Of a stretch of DNA of 64,000 nt, positions 53,984 through 63,907 are shown piece by piece. Position numbers and translations under genes: made by a program. Each line of letters begins with the position of its first letter. Position 1 is the stretch's first letter. The DNA lies in contig NZ_CP108882.1 in the NCBI RefSeq assembly GCF_036347055.1, positions 5,870,501 to 5,934,500 of the forward strand, given 5' to 3'. Source of the stretch: Streptomyces sp. NBC_00820 (GTDB lineage: Bacteria > Actinomycetota > Actinomycetes > Streptomycetales > Streptomycetaceae). The notes under the pieces are model-generated. The model was not told where the DNA came from. It worked only from the letters and a program-made list of their open reading frames with translations, and searched no databases.

Positions 53984-55489
53984 GTGAGCATGACGGCCGC
54001 CGCCACCGGCGGACCCGGAACGGGAGCCCCTGCCGGAGCCGGCACAGGACTCGGTTTCTGCCGGGTGACCATCGTCGCGCCGGACAGCCGCATCGACGTG
54101 GCACTGCCCGACGACGTGCCGGTCGCCGACCTGTACCCGGAGATCCTCCGACTGTCCCAGCAGAGCCCCGACGCCGGCGCCCCGGTCGGGTACCACCTCG
54201 TCCGCACCGACGGCACCGTGCTGGACAGTTCCCGGTCCTTCGCCGCCCAGCGCATTCTCGACGGCGAACTCCTGACGCTGCGCCCCTTCGCGGAGTCCCT
54301 TCCGCCGGCCGTCTTCGACGACGTCTCCGAGGCCGTCGCGTCCGCCGTCACCAAGCAGCACACGCTGTGGACCGGCGACCTGACCCGGGCCGCAGGCCTC
54401 GTCGGCGGCGGCGTGCTGCCGACGCTCCTCGCGTTCGTCGCGTGGACCGCCGACCCGCACCACGACATGAACGGCCTGGCCGGCATCCTCGCCGCCGTCA
54501 CCGGCGTCCTGCTGGTGGTGCTCTCCGCCGTGCGCGCACGGGTCTACGACGACCGCGCCTCGGCCGTCGCGCTCGGCCTCGGCGCGCTGCCCAACATGGG
54601 CGTCGCGGGCAGCGGACTGCTGCCGCTGACCGACGGACAGGGCATCGGCAGGCTGCAGTTCCTGCTGGCGTGCGCGGCCGTCCTGGTCGCCGCCCTGATC
54701 CTCACCCTGACCTCCCCGCACGGAGACGGCCCGTTCGTCGCCTTCGTGTTCGCCTCGGCCGTCGCCCTGCTCGCCGTCTTCGCCGCGACCCTGCTCGACT
54801 GGGCCCCGATCGAGACGGCCGGCCTGTGCGCGCCGGTCGCCGTGGGCGCGCTCGCGTTCCTGCCGGGGATGTCGATGCGGTTCGCCCGGCTGCCGATCGG
54901 CTTCGAGGCCCCGAGCGGCGCGACCCGCTCCGCGTACGGCCACGAGGCCCACACGCCGGAGTCCGTGGACACCGAGCGCATCGAGGCGCAGGCCCGCCGC
55001 GGTCACGAACTGCTCGTCGGCCTCGTCGGCGGCTGCGCGCTGCTCGCCGTCGGAGCCTCGGCGGTGCTCGGCTTCTCCAGCGACGTCTGGGCCCAGCTGC
55101 TCGCGCTCGCCACCGGTGTGGCGATGCTGATGCGTGCCCACCTCTTCCGCTACACCGCCCAGGTCGCCCCGGTCCTGGCCGCGGGCCTCGGCTCCCTGGT
55201 CCTGCTCGGCCTCGGCCTCGCGCTCAACCCGCCGCAGTCGGTGTTCCGCAAGGCGCTCGAAGGGCACCGCACCGACCTCGACATCCGGACGGTCTGGCTG
55301 ATCGCGGTCATCGCCGCGGCCACCGCGCTGGTCACGGCGCTCGGCCTGATCCTGCCGCGCGGCGGCCTGACCCCCTTCTGGGGCCGCTTCCTGGAGATCT
55401 GCGAGGGCTTCGTCCTGCTGACGCTGATCCCGCTGACCCTGGCGGTGTTCGACGTCTACGCGACCGCCCGCGCGATGACCAGCAAATAG
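53984..55489 (+). CDS. eccD: Type VII secretion channel protein EccD
   Basis: Polytopic membrane core of the ESX machine. It has 501 residues. A ubiquitin-like (YukD-type) cytoplasmic domain is at about 25-110 (CRVTIVAPDSRIDVALPDDVPVADL, quoted in parts, up to LTLRPF), followed by about eleven transmembrane helices, for example GGGVLPTLLAFVAW, LAGILAAVTGVLLVVL and LLAVGASAVLGF. A hydrophilic loop with YGHEAHTPESVDTERIEAQ separates the two halves. GTG at 53984 is chosen because GGGGGAG lies seven bases upstream; an ATG two codons on is the alternative. The gene is the last of the secretion locus and is followed by two terminators. Confidence 0.93.
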   Translation: MSMTAAATGGPGTGAPAGAGTGLGFCRVTIVAPDSRIDVALPDDVPVADLYPEILRLSQQSPDAGAPVGYHLVRTDGTVLDSSRSFAAQRILDGELLTLRPFAESLPPAVFDDVSEAVASAVTKQHTLWTGDLTRAAGLVGGGVLPTLLAFVAWTADPHHDMNGLAGILAAVTGVLLVVLSAVRARVYDDRASAVALGLGALPNMGVAGSGLLPLTDGQGIGRLQFLLACAAVLVAALILTLTSPHGDGPFVAFVFASAVALLAVFAATLLDWAPIETAGLCAPVAVGALAFLPGMSMRFARLPIGFEAPSGATRSAYGHEAHTPESVDTERIEAQARRGHELLVGLVGGCALLAVGASAVLGFSSDVWAQLLALATGVAMLMRAHLFRYTAQVAPVLAAGLGSLVLLGLGLALNPPQSVFRKALEGHRTDLDIRTVWLIAVIAAATALVTALGLILPRGGLTPFWGRFLEICEGFVLLTLIPLTLAVFDVYATARAMTSK

Positions 55490-55515
55490 GTCCCCGGACG
55501 GGCCGGAGGCCCGGA

Positions 55516-55597
55516 GACGCGGAGGGCCCGGGCGGGCCCTCCGCGTCCACGTGGGACTGGGACCCGGCGGACGGGAAGGGCCTCGCGGCCCTTCCCG
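55516..55597. terminator. Two terminator hairpins between eccD and the DUF397 gene
   Basis: The first has perfect 15-bp arms at 55516-55530 and 55533-55547 with a two-base centre. The second has perfect 11-bp arms at 55572-55582 and 55587-55597 with a TCGC loop. They lie between convergent genes, so one may serve each direction. They mark the right border of the secretion locus. Confidence 0.85.
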
Positions 55598-55604
55598 GAC
55601 CTCG

Positions 55605-55901
55605 TCACTCGGCGGCGAGCCCGCCCTCGTCCGGTACCGGCCTCAGATCGAACTCCCCGTCCCGCGCCCCCAGCACGAAGGCCCGCCACTCGGCCTCCGT
55701 GTACCGCAGCACGGTGCCGTGGTCGAGGGAGGAGCGCATGCCCACGGCGCCGTCCGGCAGGTACGCGATCTCGACGCGCTCCTCGTGGTGCTCGGTGCCC
55801 GGCGCGCAGTGCCACTCGACGTCCGAGATGTCGAGCGCGTACAGCTCGTCCCGCTCCCGTTCCTTGCGTGCTTTGATTTCCCTGTCATCGGCGTCGGTCA
55901 T
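55605..55901 (-). CDS. DUF397 domain protein
   Basis: A 98-residue protein. The C-terminal 60 residues show the DUF397 signature: DGAVGMRSSLDHGTVLRYTE followed by EWRAFVLGARDGEFDL. DUF397 proteins are abundant in Streptomyces, are usually about 60-90 residues and are often paired with an XRE-type (WhiJ-like) regulator; BldB is a related developmental protein. No such regulator is adjacent here, so this copy is an orphan. The first 35 residues are highly charged (REIKARKERERDELYAL). Start ATG with GGAAGGA about 12 bases upstream. The function is unknown; a developmental regulatory role is only a family-based guess. Confidence 0.8.
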   Translation of the reverse strand: MTDADDREIKARKERERDELYALDISDVEWHCAPGTEHHEERVEIAYLPDGAVGMRSSLDHGTVLRYTEAEWRAFVLGARDGEFDLRPVPDEGGLAAE

Positions 55902-56301
55902 CGCAGCCGCGGTCCTTCCTCCAGTGCCGGTGAGCGGTAACTCACCCTACTGGCCGGGGTTCTGGCTGGTCAGCGGTTTGCGGAGATGATCCCCGTGACG
56001 AGGTGTGACCGTCGCGTCGCAGAAGGCAGTCGCCGGGCAGCCGTGAGGCAGCCACACGGCGCCACAAGTCAGCCGAAAGGCCGTCGCAAGGCCGTCGGCC
56101 GGGGGTCCGGCCAGGCCCGCCCCGCGATCCTGGTACCCTGACTGGCGGCCGTTCGTGTACGCACCCCCAAAGCATCGCAGGCATCGCCTGCCGCCCTGGA
56201 GGCCGCGCTCGACGGATCCCGGCCTGCCGAGTACTGGAAGCTCTCCCGAGATGTAGACCGGGGGCGCTCGGTGGCCACTCACAGACTCATGAGGAGTACG
56301 C
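55902..56301. other. Intergenic region between the DUF397 gene and rpsO
   Basis: 400 bases without a credible gene. The plus-strand -10 candidate for rpsO is TACCCT at 56134-56139, with no convincing -35; the leader would then be about 160 bases, long enough for S15 autoregulation as known in other bacteria, but I cannot recognise a specific pseudoknot. GAGGAG precedes the rpsO GTG. Confidence 0.4.
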
Positions 56302-56589
56302 GTGTCGCTCGACGCCGCTACGAAGAAGCAGATCATCGCCGAGTTCGGCCAGAAGGAGGGCGACACCGGCTCCCCCGAGGTCCAGGTCGCCATGCTCTCG
56401 CGCCGCATCTCTGACCTGACCGAGCACCTCAAGACCCACAAGCACGACCACCACTCCCGCCGTGGTCTGCTGATCCTGGTCGGTCAGCGTCGTCGCCTGC
56501 TGCAGTACCTGGCCAAGAAGGACATCCAGCGCTTCCGTGCGCTGGTCGACCGCCTCGGCATCCGCCGCGGTGCGGCCGGCGCCAAGTAA
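56302..56589 (+). CDS. rpsO: 30S ribosomal protein S15
   Basis: Small-subunit protein binding the central domain of 16S rRNA. It has 95 residues. It has the universal S15 pattern: [38 protein letters not shown] and [16 protein letters not shown] at 56302 follows GAGGAG. It is linked to pnp in many bacteria, and here too, across a 347-base gap with a processing hairpin. Confidence 0.97.
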   Translation: MSLDAATKKQIIAEFGQKEGDTGSPEVQVAMLSRRISDLTEHLKTHKHDHHSRRGLLILVGQRRRLLQYLAKKDIQRFRALVDRLGIRRGAAGAK

Positions 56590-56600
56590 GACGCCATGAG

Positions 56601-56634
56601 GGGAGCGGTCCCGGCGTGATCCGGGGCCGCTCCC
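56601..56634 (+). terminator. rpsO-pnp intergenic hairpin
   Basis: The arms 56601-56614 and 56621-56634 form 14 base pairs including one G-U, with a six-base loop, followed by CUUUG. In S. coelicolor a hairpin at this place is known to be cut by RNase III in read-through rpsO-pnp transcripts, and it may also terminate part of them. Assignment to that known structure is by position and strength. Confidence 0.8.
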
Positions 56635-56664
56635 TTTGCTGTACGTGCCTTTGCTGTACGTGCC
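56635..56664. repeat. Perfect 15-bp tandem duplication after the rpsO hairpin
   Basis: Two exact copies of a 15-base word, 56635-56649 and 56650-56664, follow directly on the hairpin. The remaining part of the gap to pnp (56665-56936) contains an AT-richer stretch around 56720-56760 with TAGTGT as a possible -10 for a pnp promoter. No gene is seen there. Confidence 0.8.
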
Positions 56665-56936
56665 TGTTGTCCGTACGTGTCCGCCCGTGCTGTACGGGCC
56701 GAAACGTGCGGAGTGTCACCGACGCTTTGTAGTGTGGTAGCACAACGCATACGCACGACACAGAACGAGGGAGTGAAGCGCACCTCGCCGCCGCCGGTCC
56801 TCGGTAGTGGCCCCCGGGGGGAAGCGAGCCCCGGGTGCTTCGATCGAAGACCGGCCCGCACCAGACGGCGCGCTTCTCCCACCACCGTCCCCCCGCCACA
56901 CGGGCGAGGGCGGACGAAGACGAGGAGAAAACGCTA

Positions 56937-59159
56937 GTGGAGAACGAGACCCACTACGCCGAGGCCGTCATTGACAACGGTTCCTTCGGCACCCGCACGA
57001 TCCGTTTCGAGACGGGCCGCCTGGCCAAGCAGGCCGCCGGCTCCGCCGTGGCGTACCTGGACGACGACACCATGGTGATGTCGGCCACCACCGCCTCCAA
57101 GGCCCCCAAGGACCAGCTCGACTTCTTCCCCCTGACGGTGGACGTCGAGGAGCGGATGTACTCCGCCGGCAAGATCCCCGGCAGCTTCTTCCGCCGGGAG
57201 GGCCGCCCCTCCGAGGACGCGATCCTCACCTGCCGCCTGATCGACCGCCCGCTGCGCCCCTCCTTCAAGAAGGGCCTGCGCAACGAGATCCAGGTCGTCG
57301 CCACGATCATGGCGCTCAACCCCGACCACCTGTACGACGTCGTCGCGATCAACGCCGCGTCCGCGTCCACCCAGCTGGCCGGCCTGCCCTTCTCCGGCCC
57401 GATCGGCGGCGTCCGCGTCGCGCTGATCCGCGGCCAGTGGGTCGCGTTCCCGACGCACACCGAGCTCGAGGACGCCGTCTTCGACATGGTGGTCGCCGGC
57501 CGCGTCCTGGAGGACGGCGACGTCGCGATCATGATGGTCGAGGCCGAGGCCACCGACAAGACCATCAAGCTGGTCGAGGGCGGCGCCGAGGCGCCGACCG
57601 AAGAGGTCGTCGCCGCCGGTCTCGACGCCGCGAAGCCCTTCATCAAGGTGCTGTGCCGCGCCCAGGCCGACCTCGCCGCCAAGGCCGCCAAGCCGACCGG
57701 CGAGTTCCCGATCTTCCTGGAGTACCAGGACGACGTCTTCCAGGCCCTGACGGCCGCCGTCAAGCCCGAGCTGGCCCAGGCGCTCACCATCGCCGGCAAG
57801 CAGGAGCGCGAGGCCGAGCTGGACCGCGTCAAGGCGCTCGCCGCCGAGAAGCTCCTGCCGGAGTTCGAGGGCCGCGAGAAGGAGATCTCCGCCGCCTACC
57901 GCGCGCTGACCAAGAAGCTGGTCCGCGAGCGCGTCATCAAGGAGAAGACGCGCATCGACGGCCGCGGTGTCACCGACATCCGCACGCTGGCCGCCGAGGT
58001 CGAGGCCATCCCGCGCGTGCACGGTTCCGCGCTGTTCGAGCGTGGCGAGACCCAGATCCTGGGCGTCACCACCCTGAACATGCTCCGCATGGAGCAGCAG
58101 CTGGACACCCTCTCCCCGGTGACCCGCAAGCGCTACATGCACAACTACAACTTCCCGCCGTACTCCGTCGGTGAGACCGGCCGCGTCGGCTCCCCGAAGC
58201 GCCGCGAGATCGGCCACGGCGCGCTCGCCGAGCGCGCGATCGTGCCGGTGCTGCCGACGCGCGAGGAGTTCCCCTACGCGATCCGTCAGGTGTCCGAGGC
58301 CCTCGGCTCCAACGGCTCGACGTCCATGGGCTCGGTCTGCGCCTCCACCATGTCGCTGCTGAACGCCGGTGTGCCGCTGAAGGCCCCGGTCGCCGGTATC
58401 GCCATGGGTCTGATCTCCGAGGACGTCGACGGCGACACGCACTACGTCGCCCTCACCGACATCCTCGGTGCCGAGGACGCCTTCGGTGACATGGACTTCA
58501 AGGTCGCCGGCACGAAGGACTTCGTGACCGCCCTCCAGCTCGACACCAAGCTGGACGGCATCCCGGCCTCCGTCCTGGCCGCGGCCCTCAAGCAGGCCCG
58601 CGACGCGCGTCTCCACATCCTCGACGTGATGATGGAGGCCATCGACCGGCCCGACGAGATGTCCCCGAACGCCCCGCGGATCATCACCGTCAAGATCCCG
58701 GTCGACAAGATCGGTGAGGTCATCGGCCCCAAGGGCAAGATGATCAACCAGATCCAGGAGGACACCGGCGCCGACATCACGATCGAGGACGACGGCACGA
58801 TCTACATCGGCGCGGTCGACGGACCGTCCGCCGAGGCCGCCCGCGCCACGATCAACAGCATCGCCAACCCGACGATGCCCGAGGTCGGCGAGCGCTACCT
58901 CGGTACGGTCGTGAAGACGACCACCTTCGGCGCGTTCGTCTCCCTGATGCCCGGCAAGGACGGTCTGCTGCACATCTCGCAGATCCGCAAGCTCGCCGGC
59001 GGCAAGCGCGTGGAGAACGTCGAGGACGTCCTCGGTGTGGGCCAGAAGGTCCAGGTCGAGATCGCCGAGATCGACTCCCGCGGCAAGCTCTCCCTCATCC
59101 CCGTGATCGAGGGCGAAGACGGCTCCGACGAGACCAAGAAGGACGACGCCGACCAGTGA
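56937..59159 (+). CDS. pnp: Polyribonucleotide nucleotidyltransferase (PNPase)
   Basis: Phosphorolytic 3'-5' exoribonuclease and, in Streptomyces, RNA 3'-polyribonucleotide polymerase. It has 740 residues. Two RNase PH domains are visible; the first contains [31 protein letters not shown] and the second [15 protein letters not shown], with the conserved [19 protein letters not shown] (catalytic Asp residues). A KH domain follows ([21 protein letters not shown]), then S1 ([26 protein letters not shown], quoted in parts). GTG at 56937 has GAGGAG 9 bases upstream. The stop overlaps the M16 protease start by four bases. Confidence 0.97.
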   Translation: MENETHYAEAVIDNGSFGTRTIRFETGRLAKQAAGSAVAYLDDDTMVMSATTASKAPKDQLDFFPLTVDVEERMYSAGKIPGSFFRREGRPSEDAILTCRLIDRPLRPSFKKGLRNEIQVVATIMALNPDHLYDVVAINAASASTQLAGLPFSGPIGGVRVALIRGQWVAFPTHTELEDAVFDMVVAGRVLEDGDVAIMMVEAEATDKTIKLVEGGAEAPTEEVVAAGLDAAKPFIKVLCRAQADLAAKAAKPTGEFPIFLEYQDDVFQALTAAVKPELAQALTIAGKQEREAELDRVKALAAEKLLPEFEGREKEISAAYRALTKKLVRERVIKEKTRIDGRGVTDIRTLAAEVEAIPRVHGSALFERGETQILGVTTLNMLRMEQQLDTLSPVTRKRYMHNYNFPPYSVGETGRVGSPKRREIGHGALAERAIVPVLPTREEFPYAIRQVSEALGSNGSTSMGSVCASTMSLLNAGVPLKAPVAGIAMGLISEDVDGDTHYVALTDILGAEDAFGDMDFKVAGTKDFVTALQLDTKLDGIPASVLAAALKQARDARLHILDVMMEAIDRPDEMSPNAPRIITVKIPVDKIGEVIGPKGKMINQIQEDTGADITIEDDGTIYIGAVDGPSAEAARATINSIANPTMPEVGERYLGTVVKTTTFGAFVSLMPGKDGLLHISQIRKLAGGKRVENVEDVLGVGQKVQVEIAEIDSRGKLSLIPVIEGEDGSDETKKDDADQ

Positions 59160-60535
59160 CGTCCCGTAGTTTCAAGGCGACGGCCCGCACCTCCTCGGAG
59201 GCGCGGGCCGTCGCCCGTACCCAAACCCTTGTCAAGGGCACGGGCGGCATCGGCACGGTCCGCAAGACCACCCTCCCGGGCGGCCTGCGCATCGTGACCG
59301 AGACCCTGCCCTCCGTGCGCTCGGCGACCTTCGGTATCTGGGCGCACGTCGGCTCCCGCGACGAGACCCCGTCCCTGAACGGCGCCACCCACTACCTCGA
59401 GCACCTGCTCTTCAAGGGCACCGCCCGCAGGTCGGCGCTGGACATCTCCGCCGCCCTCGACGCGGTCGGCGGCGAGATGAACGCGTTCACGGCGAAGGAG
59501 TACACGTGCTACTACGCACGCGTGCTCGACACCGACCTGCCGCTCGCCATCGACGTGGTCTGCGACATGCTGACCGGCTCGCTCATCCGCGAGGAGGACG
59601 TCGACGTCGAGCGCGGCGCGATCCTCGAGGAGATCGCGATGACCGAGGACGACCCGGGCGACTGCGTGCACGACCTGTTCGCGCACACGATGTTCGGCGA
59701 CAACGCCCTCGGCCGTCCCGTCCTCGGCACGGTCGACACGGTCAACGCCCTCGGTGCCGACCGCATCCGCCGCTTCTACAAGAAGCACTACGACCCGACC
59801 CACCTCGTGGTCGCCTGCGCCGGCAACATCGACCACGACAAGGTCGTACGACAGGTCCGCAAGGCCTTCGAGCAGGCGGGCGCCTTCAAGAACGCGGACG
59901 CCCGGCCCATCGCCCCGCGCGACGGCAGCCGTACGATCCGCACGGCCGGCAAGGTCGAGCTGATCGGCCGCAAGACCGAGCAGGCGCACGTCGTCCTCGG
60001 CATGCCGGGCCTCGCCCGCACCGACGAACGCCGCTGGGCCATGGGCGTACTGAACACCGCCCTCGGCGGCGGCATGTCGTCCAAGCTGTTCCAGGAGGTC
60101 CGCGAGAAGCGCGGCCTCGCCTACAGCGTGTACTCGTACACCTCCGGCTTCGCCGACTGCGGCCTGTTCGGCGTGTACGCCGGCTGCCGTCCGAGCCAGG
60201 TGCACGACGTGCTGAAGATCTGCCGCGACGAACTCGACCAGGTCGCCGAGAACGGTCTGACCGACGACGAGATCCGCCGCGCCATCGGCCAGCTCCAGGG
60301 CTCCACCGTGCTCGGCCTGGAGGACACCGGCGCGCTGATGAACCGGATCGGCAAGAGCGAGCTGTGCTGGGGCGAGCAGATGTCGGTCGACGACATGCTG
60401 ACCCGGATAGCCGCGGTCACCCCGGACGAGGTCCGGTCGGTGGCGCGCGACATCCTGGGACAGCGCCCGTCGCTGTCGGTCATCGGCCCGCTGAAGGACA
60501 AGCAGGCCGCGCGGCTGCACGACGCGGTCGCCTGA
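59156..60535 (+). CDS. M16 family zinc metalloprotease
   Basis: A 459-residue pitrilysin-type peptidase. The inverted zinc motif HYLEH is within [16 protein letters not shown] (about 73-88), and the distal zinc Glu is in [10 protein letters not shown], giving an active site. The C-terminal half has the substrate-clamp features ([23 protein letters not shown]). The start GTG overlaps the pnp stop (GTGA). No ribosome-binding site precedes it, and no other start codon fits before the conserved [13 protein letters not shown], so reinitiation from pnp is likely. A strong 17-bp hairpin falls within codons 8-20. Bacterial M16 proteins process short peptides; the substrate here is unknown. Confidence 0.92.
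   Translation: MTSRSFKATARTSSEARAVARTQTLVKGTGGIGTVRKTTLPGGLRIVTETLPSVRSATFGIWAHVGSRDETPSLNGATHYLEHLLFKGTARRSALDISAALDAVGGEMNAFTAKEYTCYYARVLDTDLPLAIDVVCDMLTGSLIREEDVDVERGAILEEIAMTEDDPGDCVHDLFAHTMFGDNALGRPVLGTVDTVNALGADRIRRFYKKHYDPTHLVVACAGNIDHDKVVRQVRKAFEQAGAFKNADARPIAPRDGSRTIRTAGKVELIGRKTEQAHVVLGMPGLARTDERRWAMGVLNTALGGGMSSKLFQEVREKRGLAYSVYSYTSGFADCGLFGVYAGCRPSQVHDVLKICRDELDQVAENGLTDDEIRRAIGQLQGSTVLGLEDTGALMNRIGKSELCWGEQMSVDDMLTRIAAVTPDEVRSVARDILGQRPSLSVIGPLKDKQAARLHDAVA
59177..59214 (+). other. Strong hairpin inside the first codons of the M16 protease gene
   Basis: Outer arms 59177-59188 and 59203-59214 pair perfectly over 12 bp. Inner CCTCC/GGAGG (59190-59194, 59197-59201) adds five pairs, with a single A-C mismatch between. 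It lies just after the pnp stop but within the M16 reading frame, so it could act as a pnp 3' stabiliser or attenuator of M16 expression. Confidence 0.6.
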
Positions 60536-60561
60536 TCCACCCGGTCCATACCCTGCGGTAA

Positions 60562-61326
<765 letters not shown>

Positions 61327-61339
61327 GCCGGAACACGTC

Positions 61340-61792
61340 ATGCGCGCGAAGATCACCTACCTCGTCACGGCCGCCGTCCTGGTCTTCTACTTCGTCCTGG
61401 TCGGCAGCCGCGGCGTGATGCTCATCCAGTCCGGCACGCTCCTCACCGTCACCTTCGGCGTGGCCGTGCTGATCCTGCCGGTCATCGGCCTGTGGTTCCT
61501 GTGGAAGAACACCCAGTTCGTCCAGCGGGCCAACCGCCTCGCCGCCGAACTCGACGCCGAGGGCGGTCTGCCCGTCGACGAGCTGAGGCGCACCGCCGGC
61601 GGCCGGATCGACCGCGACTCGGCCGACGAGGTGTTCGCCCGGCGCAAGGCCGAGACGGAGGACGCCCCGGACGACTGGCGCAGCTGGTTCCGGCTCGCCG
61701 TCGCCTACCACGACGCCCGCGACACCCCGCGAGCCCGCAGGGCGATGCAGCGTGCCATCGCCCTGCACGACGGAAGGCCCGTCCAGGCCTGA
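61340..61792 (+). CDS. Small membrane protein with TPR-like C-terminus
   Basis: A 150-residue protein. Two transmembrane helices occupy the first 55 residues (YLVTAAVLVFYFVLVGSRG and LLTVTFGVAVLILPVIGLW). A soluble tail follows with a single TPR-like unit, DDWRSWFRLAVAYHDARDTPRARRAMQRAI (quoted in parts: WRSWFRLAVAYHDA then RARRAMQRAIAL). It starts 13 bases after dapB and is likely co-transcribed. No known function; Streptomyces orthologues in this place are annotated as membrane proteins, as I recall. Confidence 0.8.
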   Translation: MRAKITYLVTAAVLVFYFVLVGSRGVMLIQSGTLLTVTFGVAVLILPVIGLWFLWKNTQFVQRANRLAAELDAEGGLPVDELRRTAGGRIDRDSADEVFARRKAETEDAPDDWRSWFRLAVAYHDARDTPRARRAMQRAIALHDGRPVQA

Positions 61793-61819
61793 CCGCCCGA
61801 CCTTCCCGCGCACGCGAGA

Positions 61820-61857
61820 AGAGGGGCCGGTCCGCGACACCGCGGACCGGCCCCTCT
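61820..61857. terminator. Bidirectional 17-bp hairpin with U-run after the dapB unit
   Basis: The arms 61820-61836 and 61841-61857 are perfect around an ACAC loop, followed on the plus strand by CCTTTTCC. It ends the dapB transcript and, read on the minus strand, the convergent PH-domain gene. Confidence 0.9.
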
Positions 61858-61877
61858 CCTTTTCCTGTCCAGGGCGG

Positions 61878-62432
61878 TCAGCCGCGCCCGTACTCCGCGG
61901 CCCACGCCTCCACGGTGTCCGCCGCCCGGTCGAACGCCGCGGGGCGGTTCAGGAAGTCCAGACCGTGTGTGGTCAGCAGCGGGGTGGTGTCCTGCGAGGA
62001 GCGGTCCCTGCGGACGTACGTCAGGGCCTGCCCCTGCACCGTGCGGGGCAGCCCCAGCCAGCGCACCGGCTGCTGGGCCGTACGCACCGCCGCCACGCGC
62101 TGCCAGGGCACCGTACGCGTCACCAGGAACGACACCTGGCGCAGCCCGTGCGCGCTCACCCACGCGCCCATGCGGAGCATCCTGAGCGCCCCGGCGAGGA
62201 TCGCCAGCGCGAAGCCGAGGACCACTCCGGCCGAGGCCGCCGAGCCGGTCAGGGCGCGCAGGACGCCGGCGAACAGCACGAACGAGGAGAGCAGCAGCAC
62301 CAGCGCGGCACCGCCCACCCGCCACGGGCCGGGACGGTAGGGACGCCGCCAGCGGTCACGGTCGTCGTACGGCAGCGAGCTCTCGGCCGCTACCTCGAAG
62401 GTGCGGTCGGCCGTCAGGAAGGGCAGGGGCAC
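61878..62432 (-). CDS. Membrane protein with bacterial PH-like domain
   Basis: A 184-residue protein. After an N-terminal stretch with VAAESSLPYDDRDRWRRP come two transmembrane helices (GGAALVLLLSSFVLFAGVL and AGVVLGFALAILAGALRM), then a small domain with WVSAHGLRQVSFLVTRTVPWQRVAAVRT, which is the signature of bacterial PH-like (bPH) domains. The tail helix DRAADTVEAWAAEYGRG closes it. GTG at 62432. No functional role is known; such proteins are conserved next to thyX and dapB in streptomycetes, as I recall. Confidence 0.78.
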   Translation of the reverse strand: MPLPFLTADRTFEVAAESSLPYDDRDRWRRPYRPGPWRVGGAALVLLLSSFVLFAGVLRALTGSAASAGVVLGFALAILAGALRMLRMGAWVSAHGLRQVSFLVTRTVPWQRVAAVRTAQQPVRWLGLPRTVQGQALTYVRRDRSSQDTTPLLTTHGLDFLNRPAAFDRAADTVEAWAAEYGRG

Positions 62433-62522
62433 GGCTGGTCCTCACTCGGTCCTCGCGTGGGCTGTGCCCGGTGAGGCTATCCGGCCGTGTTCCCGCTCAC
62501 CACCTGTGGGCGTCCGGAAGGG

Positions 62523-62759
62523 TCAGTGCCCCTGTACGGCCTGGGAAGGCTGGTCCGGCGTACCGGACGGCGTGGACAGCGCAGGCGTGCCGAGGACGAG
62601 CGCGCCCACGAGCCCGGCCACGATCGTCAGCCCCAGCAGCCAGCGCCCGGCTATCTCCCCGGAGGACGCGCGCTGCCGGGGCGGGGGAGTGACATCGCTG
62701 CGGAACCTGTCGGCCTCGACGAGGAAGGCGAAGGGTACGGGCTCGCGCCGACGGAACAT
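62523..62759 (-). CDS. Small single-pass membrane protein
   Basis: A 78-residue protein with a basic N-terminus MFRRREPVPFAF, a Pro/Arg-rich stretch and one transmembrane helix (WLLGLTIVAGLVGALVLGT, about 41-59), then a short Ser/Thr/Pro tail. GGGAG lies about 11 bases before the ATG. It faces the PH-domain gene in the same orientation across 90 bases. Function unknown. Coding status is supported by a sensible hydrophobic segment, charge pattern and ribosome-binding site rather than by a known domain. Confidence 0.6.
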   Translation of the reverse strand: MFRRREPVPFAFLVEADRFRSDVTPPPRQRASSGEIAGRWLLGLTIVAGLVGALVLGTPALSTPSGTPDQPSQAVQGH

Positions 62760-62936
62760 CGTGGGTGTGCTCCCTTTCCGGGATCAAACGGATGACTTTC
62801 ACCAGTACAGACGAACGAACTCCGCGAACGGTGCCCGGTTTCGTCGATTTCATTCGGACACGGCAGTGAAAGCCCCGTTTGACGGGGCCGTAGAGTGGCT
62901 TGGCCAAGAGACGAGATGGGAAGGACCCTCCGAACC

Positions 62937-63677
62937 GTGACCCCCACCCCGGGCGACGATGTCAAGATCGATTTCCGCAGCGACGTCACTGTCGAGCTGG
63001 TCAAGCACGACGCGGCGGACGCCGACGTGCTGTTCGCGGCCCGCGTGTCGACCATCGGGGAGCAGTCCCTCGACGAGCTGAACAAGGACCCCGAGCGCTC
63101 CAAGGGTCTGATCAACTACCTGATGCGCGACCGGCACGGCAGCCCGTTCGAGCACAACTCGATGACCTTCTTCATCAGCGCCCCGATCTTCGTCTTCCGC
63201 GAGTTCATGCGGCACCGGGTCGGCTGGTCCTACAACGAGGAATCGGGCCGCTACCGGGAGCTCCAGCCGGTCTTCTACGTCCCCGGCGAGTCCCGCAAGC
63301 TGGTCCAGGAGGGCCGCCCGGGCAAGTACGTCTTCGTCGAGGGCAGCCAGGCCCAGCAGGAACTGGTCGGCCGCGTCATGGACGACTCCTACCGGCAGGC
63401 CTACGAGGCGTACCAGGAGATGCTGGCCGCCGGCGTCGCCCGCGAGGTCGCTCGCGCGGTTCTCCCCGTCGGCCTCTACTCCTCGATGTACGCCACCTGC
63501 AACGCGCGCTCCCTGATGCACTTCCTCGGCCTGCGCACCCAGCACGAGCTGGCCAAGGTGCCGTCCTTCCCGCAGCGGGAGATCGAGATGGTCGGCGAGA
63601 AGATGGAAGCCGAGTGGGCCAAGCTCATGCCGCTCACGTACGCCGCCTTCAACGCGAACGGCCGCGTGGCTCCGTGA
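62937..63677 (+). CDS. thyX: FAD-dependent thymidylate synthase
   Basis: Flavoprotein methylating dUMP to dTMP with methylenetetrahydrofolate, unrelated to ThyA. It has 246 residues. The ThyX signature RHRxxSxxxxSxR-type motif is visible as RHRVGWSYNEESGRY (about 93-107), along with DRHGSPFEHNSMTFFI and the C-terminal LRTQHELAKVPSFPQREIE (quoted in parts). GTG at 62937 gives the usual length, with AAGGA 11 bases upstream; ATG at 62916 would add seven residues. A small hairpin (62872-62888) lies upstream. A terminator follows and dapA is next. Confidence 0.95.
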   Translation: MTPTPGDDVKIDFRSDVTVELVKHDAADADVLFAARVSTIGEQSLDELNKDPERSKGLINYLMRDRHGSPFEHNSMTFFISAPIFVFREFMRHRVGWSYNEESGRYRELQPVFYVPGESRKLVQEGRPGKYVFVEGSQAQQELVGRVMDDSYRQAYEAYQEMLAAGVAREVARAVLPVGLYSSMYATCNARSLMHFLGLRTQHELAKVPSFPQREIEMVGEKMEAEWAKLMPLTYAAFNANGRVAP

Positions 63678-63796
63678 CCGCCGCCCGGCCCCGTAACGAA
63701 GGCCTGTTCCCCCTTGCGGAACGGATGTACGGATCAGCCAGGCGAAGTGTCCGTATTGCGGCATTTAGAGAAGTTCATCTAGCCTGATCAAACGGA

Positions 63797-63834
63797 CCCG
63801 GCACTGCTTGAACCCCCGAGCAGGCAGTGCCGGG
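63797..63834. terminator. 11-bp hairpin after thyX
   Basis: CCCGGCACTGC (63797-63807) pairs perfectly with GCAGTGCCGGG (63824-63834); the loop is 16 bases with partial further pairing. An AT-richer stretch follows (63836-63855). Confidence 0.75.
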
Positions 63835-63894
63835 ATCCATATTTGTCTTGACTTTCCCCGTACCCCGCGGGCAGACCTGGGATTGGGCACCGAG

Positions 63895-63907
63895 TAGCGT
63901 GTTACCC
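63895..63907 (+). promoter_or_regulatory. -10-like box for a probable leaderless dapA transcript
   Basis: TAGCGT at 63895-63900 ends seven bases before the ATG at 63908, so transcription would begin at or one base before the start codon. No ribosome-binding site precedes the ATG. The -35 region is weak. Confidence 0.4.
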
